From positions 1 to 11,162 of the forward strand of contig JBGQHM010000224.1 of assembly GCA_041497995.1 (NCBI GenBank): DNA of 11,162 nucleotides. The letters run 5' to 3'. This document shows positions 1 to 7,516 of the stretch, one piece after another. Numbering within the stretch: the first letter of the stretch is position 1; each line of letters opens with the position of its first letter. The stretch is from DATKMS01 sp041497995. Its GTDB lineage: Bacteria; Desulfobacterota; Binatia; HRBIN30. The notes under the pieces are model-generated. The model ran no database searches, was not told the origin of the DNA, and saw only the letters and a list, made by a program, of their open reading frames with translations. Both the position numbers and the translations under genes were made by a program.

Positions 1-1124
1 AGCCCGACGTCAGCGGTGAGACTCGGCAGCGGCAAATCTGTAGGGGTCGAGGTGGCGGTGACGGTCGTGATGCCTGCGCTGGTCACGCTGGCGAAGGTTG
101 TGTCGACCGCAACGTCGGTATCCGTATTGTTCTTCGTGTTGAAGATAGTTGTACCCGCGAGAACTGGGACGTCTACTCCAGTCGGGGTAATCCCTAAACC
201 CACCTTGCCAATCTGTTTGTCTCCCGTGAACCAGAGATTGCCGTCCGGGCCGGCGGTGATATCGTTGGATGTGTTCGCGGGGAAGGGGTATTCGGTGATG
301 ACACCGCCTGGGGTGATTGTGCCGATCTTGCCTTCCGTGAACCAGAGGTTGCCGTCCGGGCCAAGGGTGATGCCAAGGGGAAAGCTGTTCGCCGTCGGGA
401 TCGGATACTCGGTGACGCTGCCGCCTGTGGTGATCCGGCCGATCTGGTTGGCTCCGAACTCCGTGAACCAGAGGTTGCCGTCCGGGCCGGCGGCAATGCC
501 GATAGGTGCGCTGTTCGCTGTCAGCGGATACTCGGTGATGACGCCGCTCGTGGTGATCTTGCCGATCTTGTCGGCAACAATCTCCGTGAACCAGAGGTTA
601 CCGTCCGGGCCGGCGGTGATATCCTCGGGCCCGCTGCTCCCCGTCGGCACGGGATACTCGGTGATGACCCCGCTCGTGGTGATCTTGCCGATCTTGTCGG
701 CAGCAATCTCCGTGAACCAGAGGTTGCCGTCCGGGCCGGCGGTGATGCCGTTGGGTCGCCCCGCGGCGGCGTACTCGGTGACGACACCGCCGGTGGTGAT
801 CTTGCCGATCTTGTTGGTCTCCGTGAACCAGAGGTTGCCGTCCGGGCCGAGGGTGATGCCGTTGGGTTGCCCCGCGGCGGCGTACTCGGTGACGACACCG
901 CCGGTGGTGATCTTGCCGATTTTGTTGGCCTGATCCTCCGTGAACCAGAGGTTACCGTCCGGACCGAGGGTGATGCCGACAGGGCCGGAAACGGGGTACT
1001 CGATGATGACGACGGCCGCCGCAAACCGGGTGGCAAACACGACGCTGGCAAGCACACTGACGGCGAAGAGCCTCTTGCCTATCGTCCTAGTGTGGAGCTG
1101 TGCGGCAGAGATCGTGTCCGTCAT
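1..1124 (-). CDS. Secreted streptogramin-lyase-like (Vgb-type) beta-propeller protein, C-terminus beyond window
   Basis: The minus-strand frame is open from an ATG at 1124 to the left edge (374 codons, no stop). The start is well supported: AAAGGAG lies 6 nt upstream. Residues 13-37 form a signal peptide (basic RTIGKR, hydrophobic LFAVSVLASVVFA, small residues at 35-37), so export is expected. Residues 42 to about 300 hold seven copies of GPDGNLWFTE (the last ends FTG), each preceded by an IGKITT/GVVTEY-type strand. This is the blade signature of the virginiamycin B lyase family; seven copies could close one seven-bladed propeller. From about residue 310 the protein passes into a Thr/Val-rich segment with SVTSAGITTVT, which resembles a beta-sandwich domain often found after such repeats. 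True Vgb lyases are cytoplasmic and inactivate streptogramin B; the signal peptide and tail make that role unlikely here. It probably shares transcription with the upstream exoprotein gene. Confidence 0.85.
   Translation of the reverse strand, partial: MTDTISAAQLHTRTIGKRLFAVSVLASVVFATRFAAAVVIIEYPVSGPVGITLGPDGNLWFTEDQANKIGKITTGGVVTEYAAAGQPNGITLGPDGNLWFTETNKIGKITTGGVVTEYAAAGRPNGITAGPDGNLWFTEIAADKIGKITTSGVITEYPVPTGSSGPEDITAGPDGNLWFTEIVADKIGKITTSGVITEYPLTANSAPIGIAAGPDGNLWFTEFGANQIGRITTGGSVTEYPIPTANSFPLGITLGPDGNLWFTEGKIGTITPGGVITEYPFPANTSNDITAGPDGNLWFTGDKQIGKVGLGITPTGVDVPVLAGTTIFNTKNNTDTDVAVDTTFASVTSAGITTVTATSTPTDLPLPSLTADVG
228..970 (-). repeat. Tandem propeller-blade repeats, seven copies
   Basis: DNA encoding GPDGNLWFTE recurs at about 228, 337, 466, 586, 712, 826 and 946, with a period of roughly 110-130 bp matching 37-43 residue blades. 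Some neighbouring units are almost identical. Positions 528-620 and 654-746 differ at 3 of 93 bases, and 741-817 and 852-928 differ at 2 of 77. The outer units are more diverged, which points to recent stepwise duplication inside the gene. Confidence 0.85.
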
Positions 1125-1266
1125 GGCCTGCTCCTTTGCCCCCGTGGCGGAAGCCGAGCGCCTCGATGATGCGCCCAACATTGAGACCAATAGCGGTCTT
1201 GCCCTTGCTCGGTCGGCGAGCGCGACGACCATTCGCTGCAACCGGCCGGTGGTAAAAGATCTGCAT
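1087..1266 (-). CDS. Possible small ORF (59 aa) bridging the two exoprotein genes
   Basis: An ATG at 1266 overlaps the stop codon of the large upstream gene (TGATG). A consensus AGGAGG (1276-1281) lies 9 nt upstream of it, inside the end of the large gene. The 59-residue product is basic (MQIFYHRPVAANGRRARRPS at its start) and contains a short amphipathic-looking stretch, GLNVGRIIEALGF. It has no signal peptide and I recognise no family. Its stop at 1087 lies 38 bp inside the downstream Vgb-like gene, so it could couple translation of the two genes. The Shine-Dalgarno is the only real support. In GC-rich DNA an open frame of this length can arise by chance, and codon preference does not clearly favour it. 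Confidence 0.25.
   Translation of the reverse strand: MQIFYHRPVAANGRRARRPSKGKTAIGLNVGRIIEALGFRHGGKGAGHDGHDLCRTAPH
1131..1137 (-). promoter_or_regulatory. Shine-Dalgarno of the Vgb-like gene
   Basis: The minus strand reads AAAGGAG, 6 nt before the ATG at 1124. This fixes the start of the propeller gene and places a signal peptide directly after it. Confidence 0.7.
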
Positions 1267-4200
1267 CAATCCGAACCTCCTGCTGCACCACTCCGCTGGG
1301 CGCGGCGTCGCTTGTGCGGCGACGACGGGCGCGGCGGTTGACCCATAGGCACCGAGCGGTGAGAGGGTCGGCGAGCCAGCGACTGGAACCGATACGCCGA
1401 TTGGGTGATCCCTTCGCACGGTCCGGCATAGTCCTTGGCGGCCGCCGCCCGCATGCGCTCGCAGTCGTTGTCGTATGTGGTCCCGTCACAGCCGCACACC
1501 GGCTCAAAGTAGGCTTGGCAATCCAACGGCACGGGTTCGCAGACACCCGATGAGTGGGCAACCGTGCAAGCGCCCGCCGGTAATTCGCAGAAGCGCCCGT
1601 ACGGACACTGGGTGCGGCTTGTGCCGCCGCAAGGGCACGTGCCGGGGCACTCGGCCGTGAATGTCCCGGCGCCGGCCACGTCCCCGATGTTCGGGACATC
1701 GAGCGCAGCAAAGGCGCCAACCAGTGTACCGACACTCAAATTCGGTTGGCCACGCGCGATGCTATTGCAGTCAAAGGGACGACCCCCAATCCGCGGACCG
1801 ACGATGGTACGACCGCGGATGTCGTTCGCACTTCTTACAATCGCTCCCGCGGCCCCGGTTGTGAGCGGAATGTCCTCCACAATGCCAGGGATCGGATCGT
1901 CATCCGTGCATGGGATGCCGTCAGGTCCCTTGTCGGGGTTCGTTGGATCGACCGCACATGTCCCTCCGTCCACGATGATTGAGATCGCGAGCCTGGTGGT
2001 GAGCACGGCGGATCCCGCTGGTCCGATCCCGATCAGGGGGTGGCTGGGTAACCCGTTGCACACGCCTGGGTGAACAAGGTCGGGCGTACCGTTCGCGCAC
2101 TGGGGATCTATGTCATTCGTGTTGTGGTCCAACTCGAACACGTAGTTGACGTTGGTCAGCCCGGAGGTACCACAGGCGAACTTCCCCGCCGCGGAGTTCC
2201 CGGGCCCGAACTGCGGTGCCGCGAGCGCGTGCACGCAAAGACATCCGAGTGATGGCACTCGAACCGCATCGAACGTCGCCTCCTCCGCCCGCGCGATCAC
2301 CGGGATGTCGCCGGGCGCGAACAGTACCGCACCGTCCGCATCGAGGACGGCAACGGTGCGCGGCGCACCGGCAACGAGAGGCAGCGAGCCGCTGAGATTC
2401 ACGGTGAACGGCGATGACGCAAACTGGATGAGCAGCTGCGTCCCGGCCGGATCCAAGGGGAAGTTGATCGTCTGCTCAGTTGTACAATTCGCCGCGCACC
2501 CATCACCACCGAAGGTGTTGCCGTCGTCGCACCGCTCGGGGCCATCGATGATGCCGTTGCCGCAGCGGATCTCATCCGGCCTCGGTGTCGGGGTTGGAGT
2601 CGGGCATCCATTGAGGGCTCGATTGATGGCCGCCGTCAGCTCGGCGATGGTCACCTCACCGTCTCCGTCGGTATCCAGGGCCGGACAGATGTCCACCGCT
2701 GCGATTCCCAGGGCAATGTTCACCCCTTTCAGCAGCTCTGCAACGGTCACCGACGTGTCCCCGTCGCAGTCACCGCTGCAGAGCCGGAGCGTCGTCAGCG
2801 TTGGACTAGGAATCGCCGTGGCGGTTGGCTTGCGGGTGGGCGGCGGAGTCGGAGTGGCTGTGGGTGGATGCGTGGGCGTGGGCGGCCGCGGTGAACCCGG
2901 CGGTGTCTCGGTCGCAGTAGCTCGCGCGGTAAACGTGGGGAAGGGTTCGTCACCCTGCGGGACTGTGTTGTCACGCTGACGCCCAAACCACACGAATCGT
3001 GGTTTGGGTCGGGTGTCGGCCTTGTTTGCAAATGCGAAGCAGGTTCCCATCCAAGTATTGTTGAACGCTCGAGTAGTCAGGTAGTCTCCCCACTGGTTAT
3101 CAGCCGGCCCGGCGGCGCCCTTCTGTGCCAAATACGTCTCTACCTGGCCATTGCTCTTTCCATCGGCGATCCACGCAACGCAACTGGGGTGGAACGCTCC
3201 CACCATCGTCCCGCCTCCCCCGCCAAACACCATCGTGCCGCCAATGTCACCGCGCGCGTTCACGCTGACCGATGGATACATATATGCACCGTTGATGCTG
3301 TATATCTGTCGTTCATCAACGAGTCCTCGATCGCTCTCGTTGAAGCGCACCATCTGGACGTAATTGTAGGGAGTCCGGTTCGTTGGTGATCCCGCGTTCC
3401 ACATGAATCCAATGACGCCTTTCGCAACGTATGCCCCAAGAATCCGATCGTCTGCGTGGCCACAGAAACTATTGCCGTCCGGCCCCATGCAGGTCGTGTC
3501 GGGGCTGTACGTGCCGGATATGCGGCGGTCGTCAAAATAGATCGGCGCAGCGGGATCATCGGCCCAACGATAGATCCGAAACGTTGTGCTGCCTGTTGTC
3601 GATGCCCAATACATTGTGGTGTGGGCACCCTGAGTAGCTCGCGGCTCAGTGTGAGTGCGGTCTATGTAGGAGTCGTAGTGGACGTCAGAGCAATTTGCCA
3701 TTTCCGTGAGTGCGAAGCGTGCAACCACGCTGCCGGCCAGCCCTATGCCGCCACACGATGTGGCGGGATCCTGATAAAATGCATCTACCGTTAGATAAAC
3801 GTAGTTGTCCGAGAAGGTCAGATCAGGAAAGTCGAGGTAGTACTGCACCCCGGGAAAGCCGAGGGTCTGGGCGTTGATATCATAGCCGCAGTCCGCCGTG
3901 CCGTCGCCCGCCTTATCCACGACTATGCGCTGCATACCACCATTTTTGGAGCAATGCTGCTGCACCCAGAAAAGGGCGTCACTCCTTTGGTTATAGTCGA
4001 CACCTACATCGCAGCATTGCCCCATGGTTGGGGGAACCGGGAAGAAGTAGCGACTGATTCGTTTGAATGTCTTTGCGAAGTCAGTAGAAATAGATGCATC
4101 CCAGTTGTTCGTCAAAATGATTACTTTTCCACTGTTCGCAACGCTAGGTTCGTTCCTTGAATTGGAAGAAACGATCGGAAGATCAGTCTGCCTGAGAAAT

Positions 4201-7200
4201 GTAAAATCATCATTACTTGATGGGGTTGGTGGAGCAGGAATACGCAGCCACGCTGGCTCAGTCGCGCCGCCCGTAACCTGGGCATCGACCACCACGCCCT
4301 GCCGGCGCGGACGCGTCTGATCTGGTAGCTCTCCTTCTTCGTCCTCCCCCTCTTCAGGAGGCAACTCAGCCGCTGAGCCAGATCCTGTAGGGACAGGGGT
4401 AAACGTGTCAACTCGGGGTGCCAGAAGTCCTCCCCGTACGGACGCCGCAACGGAAGGTGAAGTGGGAGTAGGAGCGCTGGTGAACGTAGGGGCCGGCGTG
4501 CGCGTCGATGTCGGGCCGATCGTTGGCAGCGGCGTCTTGGTGGAGGTCAGTGTCGGTCGGGGCGTCGGTGACGGCGTCGGGCTACGCGTCGGCGTGTCGG
4601 TCGTCGTCGGAGTAATCGTCGGGGTAGTCGTGACCGTTCGGGTGCTGGTCGGTACCGGGGTATTCGTTCGGGTTGGAGTGCTCGTCGCGGTCGGCGTAAT
4701 CGTGCGTGTCGGTGTGATCGTCCTGGTTGGGGTGATCGTCGGTGTTGGGGTGATCGTCGGTGTATTCGTCGGAGTGGCTGCGGGCGCTTCGTAGGCTCCG
4801 ATGTCGCAGAGGGATACGCCGTCGCTATTTCCATCTGCGGGCCGTGGCGCACCGCGCTGATCGGTAGCGGGCGGCGGGCAATCGGCGCCGGCGCCATCGA
4901 TAGCCGGGCTGCCCCGCAAAAGGGCTTGTGTAAAGGTGGCGCCGCCGTTGTCCTGCAACGGGCCCAGCAAGGGATCCAGGTTTGACAGATCTCCTGCGGC
5001 CGCGAGGCCGCACTTCGCGGTGCTATCAAGGTTGTGGCCGCGCGACGAGATCCTTCCGTGGCAGTTTTCCCCCGCGCTGCTGCTGGCCACGATGGTGTTT
5101 TTGAGTTCGACGGTCCCGTCGGTACCCTCGAGCACCTCGATTGAATCGCCGCTGGGAGCGGAGTTGCCGCTCTCGGTCACGTTGGTCAGTGTCACGGTGC
5201 CCGAGTCCGCGATGCCACCGCCGCTGCCAACTGCCGTGTTGCCGCTGATCGTCACGTTCGTCAGGACGGCCGCGCCCGCGTTGAAGATACCGCCACCGGA
5301 TTGTAGGCCGCCGCCGCCGCCGGCAGAGTTGCCGCTGATGGTAGCGTTCGTCAGCGTCGCACTACCATAGTTTTCAATACCGCCCCCGCTGCCGCCGGCC
5401 GTGTTGCCGCTCACCGTGACGTCGGTAAACGTCATAGTTCCCGTACTCGCGACACCGCCGCCGCCGGAAGCTGAGTTGCCGGTGACGGACACGCGAGTCA
5501 TCGTCAAGGTACCGCGATTGACAATGCCGCCGCCATGATCCAGAGGGAGGGCGCCGTTGTGGATCGTGACGCCCGAGATGGTCACTTCGGCATTGCTAGC
5601 TATTTCGAACACGCGGTCGATTGCGTTGCCATCGATGGTTGTGCCCTGGGGCCCGTCGCCCACGATCGCGAGGTCCTGCGTGACGTCGAGGTCGCCGGAT
5701 GCAGCGGCGTCTTCATTCGCTCCGGTGACCGTGAGCGTGTACGTGCCCGGGGAAGAGAACTTGACGGTATCGGCACCGGGTATTGCATTCGCCTCTTGGA
5801 TCGCTGCGCGGAGAGTGCACTCGCCGCCAACGGTCGCACAAATGAAATCGCCCGGCGTGGCGTCCGTACCATCGTCAGTGGTGTTCACGGTAAACACCGC
5901 CGGCGGGAGTACTTCATAGGCTCCGATGTCACAGATTGCGCCCCCATCGTCGTTCCCGTCCACGGGTCGAGGCGCACCACGCTGATCATGCGATGGACAA
6001 CCGTTGTTGTCGCCGGCATCGATCGCCGGACTGCCGGCGAGCAACTGTTGGGTGAACGTGTGCCCGCCGTTATCCTGCAAGGGGCCAAGCCTCGGATTCG
6101 TGCTGCGCAGGTCTCCAGATGCGCTGAAGCCACAGCTCGTGCCGCTGTCGAGGTTGTGGCCTTGGGAAACGATGGTCCCCGAGCAGTTTCCGCTACCGCT
6201 GTTATTGGCGACGACGGTGTTCTTGCACGTGAGAGTGGCCAGATTGCCAACACCGGAGCCGTTCGGCGCGGCGTTGCCGTCGAGGGTGACGTTAGTGAGT
6301 GTTGCGCTAGCTCCGGAGTCATTCTGTAAGCCGCCACCACTGACACTGGCGGAGTTGCCGGTGAGGGTGACATTCGAGAGCAGCAACGTCGCTGCGGCGG
6401 TAGTGCTGTATATGCCACCACCCTTGGATGCTGTGTTGTTGACGAAGGTGACGCCAGTCAAGGTCGCGGTGCCGAGGTTCTCGATGCCACCGCCGTTCTG
6501 CGGCACGGCGGAATTGCCATTGAAGGTGCTGTCGGCCGCCGTGAGAAGCCCGGAGTTCTCAATGCCACCTCCTCCGCTCGCCGAGTTGCTCGTGATCGCA
6601 ACGTTGCTCATTGTGAGGGTGCCTGAGCTGCGAATGGCCCCCCCGAAACCTGCGTCTGAGGCGTTACCGGTTATCGTGACATTCGTCAGCGTTAGGCTGC
6701 CGCTGTTTTCGATGCCGGCACCACCCGGTACCGATGTGCTTCCACTCACAATGACGTCCGTCAGCGACAGGGTGCCGGCATTCAGAATACCGCCGCCCGG
6801 AGGAGCTCCAGCGGTGGTGCCGGGACTGCCGTTCGTGATCGTCATTCCCGACAGAGCAACTTTTACGGCACCGATGATCTGAAAAACTCGGTCAATCTTT
6901 CCCCCGTTGATTTGGGTGAGGCCGGCCCCACCTCCCGTGATGGTGAGATTCGTGGTGATGTCGAGATCCCCGGTGGCCGCGGCATCCTCATTTTTACCGG
7001 TGCGGCTAACGATATAGATGCCGTTAGGCAAGGTGATAATGTCCGGACCCGCCAGCGCATTCGCTTCTTGAATCGCCGCGCGGAGCGTGCAAAACCCTCG
7101 GGCGGTCGCGCATATGCCGTCCCCGCGTTTGGCATCCACACCGTCAGTGGTGCTGTCGACCAGGAAGATCGCGGCAAATGCATGCGGAACGGCAAAGGAT

Positions 7201-7259
7201 TCCACTGCGACCAGCGCCACAAGTGCCGTCCAAAACCGCGAACGCGGTCTGTCCCTCAT
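1266..7259 (-). CDS. Giant mosaic exoprotein: two CSLREA/beta-helix modules, sialidase-like propeller, dockerin-like, Cys-rich and Kazal-like domains
   Basis: This is a 1,997-residue secreted protein. I chose ATG 7259 because a signal peptide follows at once (MRDRPRSRF, hydrophobic core, AFA cleavage near residue 29); an in-frame GTG at 7298 would only add 13 polar residues. Domains in order: CSLREA-type motif CTLRAAIQEANA (about 56-67); GGGIxNxGTLTLTNVTISGN beta-helix rungs to about 385; a choice-of-anchor-Q-like segment ending CDIGAYE (389-448); a second copy of all three (455-822); a Thr-Pro linker (824-940); an acidic stretch EEGEDEEGE (near 970); a sialidase/BNR-like beta-propeller (about 1010-1430, Asp-box-like STDFAKTF, later TTMYWAST and GFMWNAGS); a second Pro-Thr linker (1437-1484); a dockerin-like pair of calcium loops (1492-1554, DCDGDTSVTVAEL and DTDGDGEVTIAEL); a myxococcal-type Cys-rich repeat (1562-1597, CGNGIIDGPERCDDGN); an unassigned domain; and Kazal-like PVCGCDGTTYDNDC (ending near 1950). 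Likely role is adhesion or surface structure; no catalytic site was identified. Confidence 0.85.
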   Translation of the reverse strand: MRDRPRSRFWTALVALVAVESFAVPHAFAAIFLVDSTTDGVDAKRGDGICATARGFCTLRAAIQEANALAGPDIITLPNGIYIVSRTGKNEDAAATGDLDITTNLTITGGGAGLTQINGGKIDRVFQIIGAVKVALSGMTITNGSPGTTAGAPPGGGILNAGTLSLTDVIVSGSTSVPGGAGIENSGSLTLTNVTITGNASDAGFGGAIRSSGTLTMSNVAITSNSASGGGGIENSGLLTAADSTFNGNSAVPQNGGGIENLGTATLTGVTFVNNTASKGGGIYSTTAAATLLLSNVTLTGNSASVSGGGLQNDSGASATLTNVTLDGNAAPNGSGVGNLATLTCKNTVVANNSGSGNCSGTIVSQGHNLDSGTSCGFSASGDLRSTNPRLGPLQDNGGHTFTQQLLAGSPAIDAGDNNGCPSHDQRGAPRPVDGNDDGGAICDIGAYEVLPPAVFTVNTTDDGTDATPGDFICATVGGECTLRAAIQEANAIPGADTVKFSSPGTYTLTVTGANEDAAASGDLDVTQDLAIVGDGPQGTTIDGNAIDRVFEIASNAEVTISGVTIHNGALPLDHGGGIVNRGTLTMTRVSVTGNSASGGGGVASTGTMTFTDVTVSGNTAGGSGGGIENYGSATLTNATISGNSAGGGGGLQSGGGIFNAGAAVLTNVTISGNTAVGSGGGIADSGTVTLTNVTESGNSAPSGDSIEVLEGTDGTVELKNTIVASSSAGENCHGRISSRGHNLDSTAKCGLAAAGDLSNLDPLLGPLQDNGGATFTQALLRGSPAIDGAGADCPPPATDQRGAPRPADGNSDGVSLCDIGAYEAPAATPTNTPTITPTPTITPTRTITPTRTITPTATSTPTRTNTPVPTSTRTVTTTPTITPTTTDTPTRSPTPSPTPRPTLTSTKTPLPTIGPTSTRTPAPTFTSAPTPTSPSVAASVRGGLLAPRVDTFTPVPTGSGSAAELPPEEGEDEEGELPDQTRPRRQGVVVDAQVTGGATEPAWLRIPAPPTPSSNDDFTFLRQTDLPIVSSNSRNEPSVANSGKVIILTNNWDASISTDFAKTFKRISRYFFPVPPTMGQCCDVGVDYNQRSDALFWVQQHCSKNGGMQRIVVDKAGDGTADCGYDINAQTLGFPGVQYYLDFPDLTFSDNYVYLTVDAFYQDPATSCGGIGLAGSVVARFALTEMANCSDVHYDSYIDRTHTEPRATQGAHTTMYWASTTGSTTFRIYRWADDPAAPIYFDDRRISGTYSPDTTCMGPDGNSFCGHADDRILGAYVAKGVIGFMWNAGSPTNRTPYNYVQMVRFNESDRGLVDERQIYSINGAYMYPSVSVNARGDIGGTMVFGGGGGTMVGAFHPSCVAWIADGKSNGQVETYLAQKGAAGPADNQWGDYLTTRAFNNTWMGTCFAFANKADTRPKPRFVWFGRQRDNTVPQGDEPFPTFTARATATETPPGSPRPPTPTHPPTATPTPPPTRKPTATAIPSPTLTTLRLCSGDCDGDTSVTVAELLKGVNIALGIAAVDICPALDTDGDGEVTIAELTAAINRALNGCPTPTPTPRPDEIRCGNGIIDGPERCDDGNTFGGDGCAANCTTEQTINFPLDPAGTQLLIQFASSPFTVNLSGSLPLVAGAPRTVAVLDADGAVLFAPGDIPVIARAEEATFDAVRVPSLGCLCVHALAAPQFGPGNSAAGKFACGTSGLTNVNYVFELDHNTNDIDPQCANGTPDLVHPGVCNGLPSHPLIGIGPAGSAVLTTRLAISIIVDGGTCAVDPTNPDKGPDGIPCTDDDPIPGIVEDIPLTTGAAGAIVRSANDIRGRTIVGPRIGGRPFDCNSIARGQPNLSVGTLVGAFAALDVPNIGDVAGAGTFTAECPGTCPCGGTSRTQCPYGRFCELPAGACTVAHSSGVCEPVPLDCQAYFEPVCGCDGTTYDNDCERMRAAAAKDYAGPCEGITQSAYRFQSLARRPSHRSVPMGQPPRPSSPHKRRRAQRSGAAGGSD
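4438..4791 (-). repeat. Low-complexity Thr-Pro linker repeat
   Basis: This stretch encodes about 115 residues of TPTxTxTP-type sequence, with repeated ITPT, RTIT and TSTP units, separating the second beta-helix module from the propeller. A shorter linker of the same kind is encoded at about 2810-2950, before the dockerin-like module. Such Pro/Thr linkers are extended, flexible spacers in exported proteins and are often glycosylated. Confidence 0.85.
4795..7170 (-). repeat. Tandem duplication of a CSLREA/beta-helix/anchor module within the exoprotein
   Basis: Two modules of about 1.1-1.25 kb follow each other: 5918-7170 (first in the protein) and 4795-5895 (second). Each begins with DSTTDGVDA or NTTDDGTDA, carries CTLRAAIQEANA, a NEDAAxxGDLD stretch and Gly-rich parallel beta-helix rungs, and ends LGPLQDNGG...SPAID...QRGAPRP...CDIGAYE. 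The first copy has about eight rungs, the second six or seven. Protein similarity is obvious at the module ends, while the rungs have diverged in number and sequence, so the duplication is not recent. Confidence 0.85.
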
Positions 7260-7322
7260 TTTGCCAGACCAAACCTCCCCCCGCGCGTTATGGCGCACGG
7301 AGCTTTAGAATCCTTCGGGGTT

Positions 7323-7356
7323 CCATGCCCCCTGCACAGCCCGGCCAGAGGCATGG
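7323..7356. repeat. Inverted repeat in the divergent intergenic region
   Basis: CCATGCC (7323-7329) pairs with GGCATGG (7350-7356) across 20 nt, and a further CTG/CAG pairing inside is possible with a bulge. If the exoprotein transcript starts near 7375, this hairpin would lie in its leader. It has no U-tract, so it is not a standard terminator. Confidence 0.3.
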
Positions 7357-7405
7357 GTAACCGACGTGATAGGCAAAAAAATCGGTACCATAGTCCAACA
7401 GAAAC

Positions 7406-7427
7406 TGTCAATCCGTAAACCTACGGA
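7406..7427 (-). promoter_or_regulatory. Candidate promoter box with adjoining palindrome upstream of the exoprotein gene
   Basis: On the minus strand a perfect TTGACA occupies 7411-7406, about 150 bp before the ATG at 7259. The expected -10 position has only a poor match (TACCGA at 18 nt). Directly upstream of the box, a 16-bp palindrome TCCGTA-4 nt-TACGGA covers 7412-7427, where an activator or repressor could bind. The position between divergent genes fits a control region, but a -35 hexamer alone is weak evidence. Confidence 0.3.
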
Positions 7428-7516
7428 AAGCCTACCGAGGGAACTCGTCGTCCCCGTCATCCCTGGCATGTACTCTGCGCCAAAGTTCCGATACAACTAC
7501 CGGGTCTTTCGCGCGA

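Larger units (their letters stand above)
7260..7516. other. Divergent intergenic region, 257 bp
   Basis: This gap separates the minus-strand exoprotein gene from the plus-strand AlkZ-like gene. It contains the TTGACA box, the palindrome and the hairpin listed separately, plus an A7 run (7374-7380 region). I see no clear plus-strand promoter and no Shine-Dalgarno before the GTG at 7517. Confidence 0.5.

Noticed and set aside
16..933. 305-residue plus-strand ORF opposite the Vgb-like gene
   Set aside because: It is the antisense of the blade repeats: its repeated VNQRLPSGP is simply the reverse of GPDGNLWFT. It has no Shine-Dalgarno and no family resemblance.
1..1124. Streptogramin B resistance by a Vgb lyase
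   Set aside because: The repeats match the Vgb fold, but the protein has a signal peptide and an extra beta-sandwich-like tail, and catalytic residues cannot be assigned, so resistance is not supported.
4438..4791. Regular short repeats that might suggest a CRISPR array or VNTR
   Set aside because: The units are in-frame Thr-Pro codons inside the exoprotein, with no constant repeat and unique-spacer pattern.
5535..6882. Plus-strand ORFs of 264 and 292 residues opposite the beta-helix modules
   Set aside because: They are shadows of the GC-rich repetitive minus-strand gene, with Pro/Leu/Val-rich repeats mirroring the rungs and no start signals.
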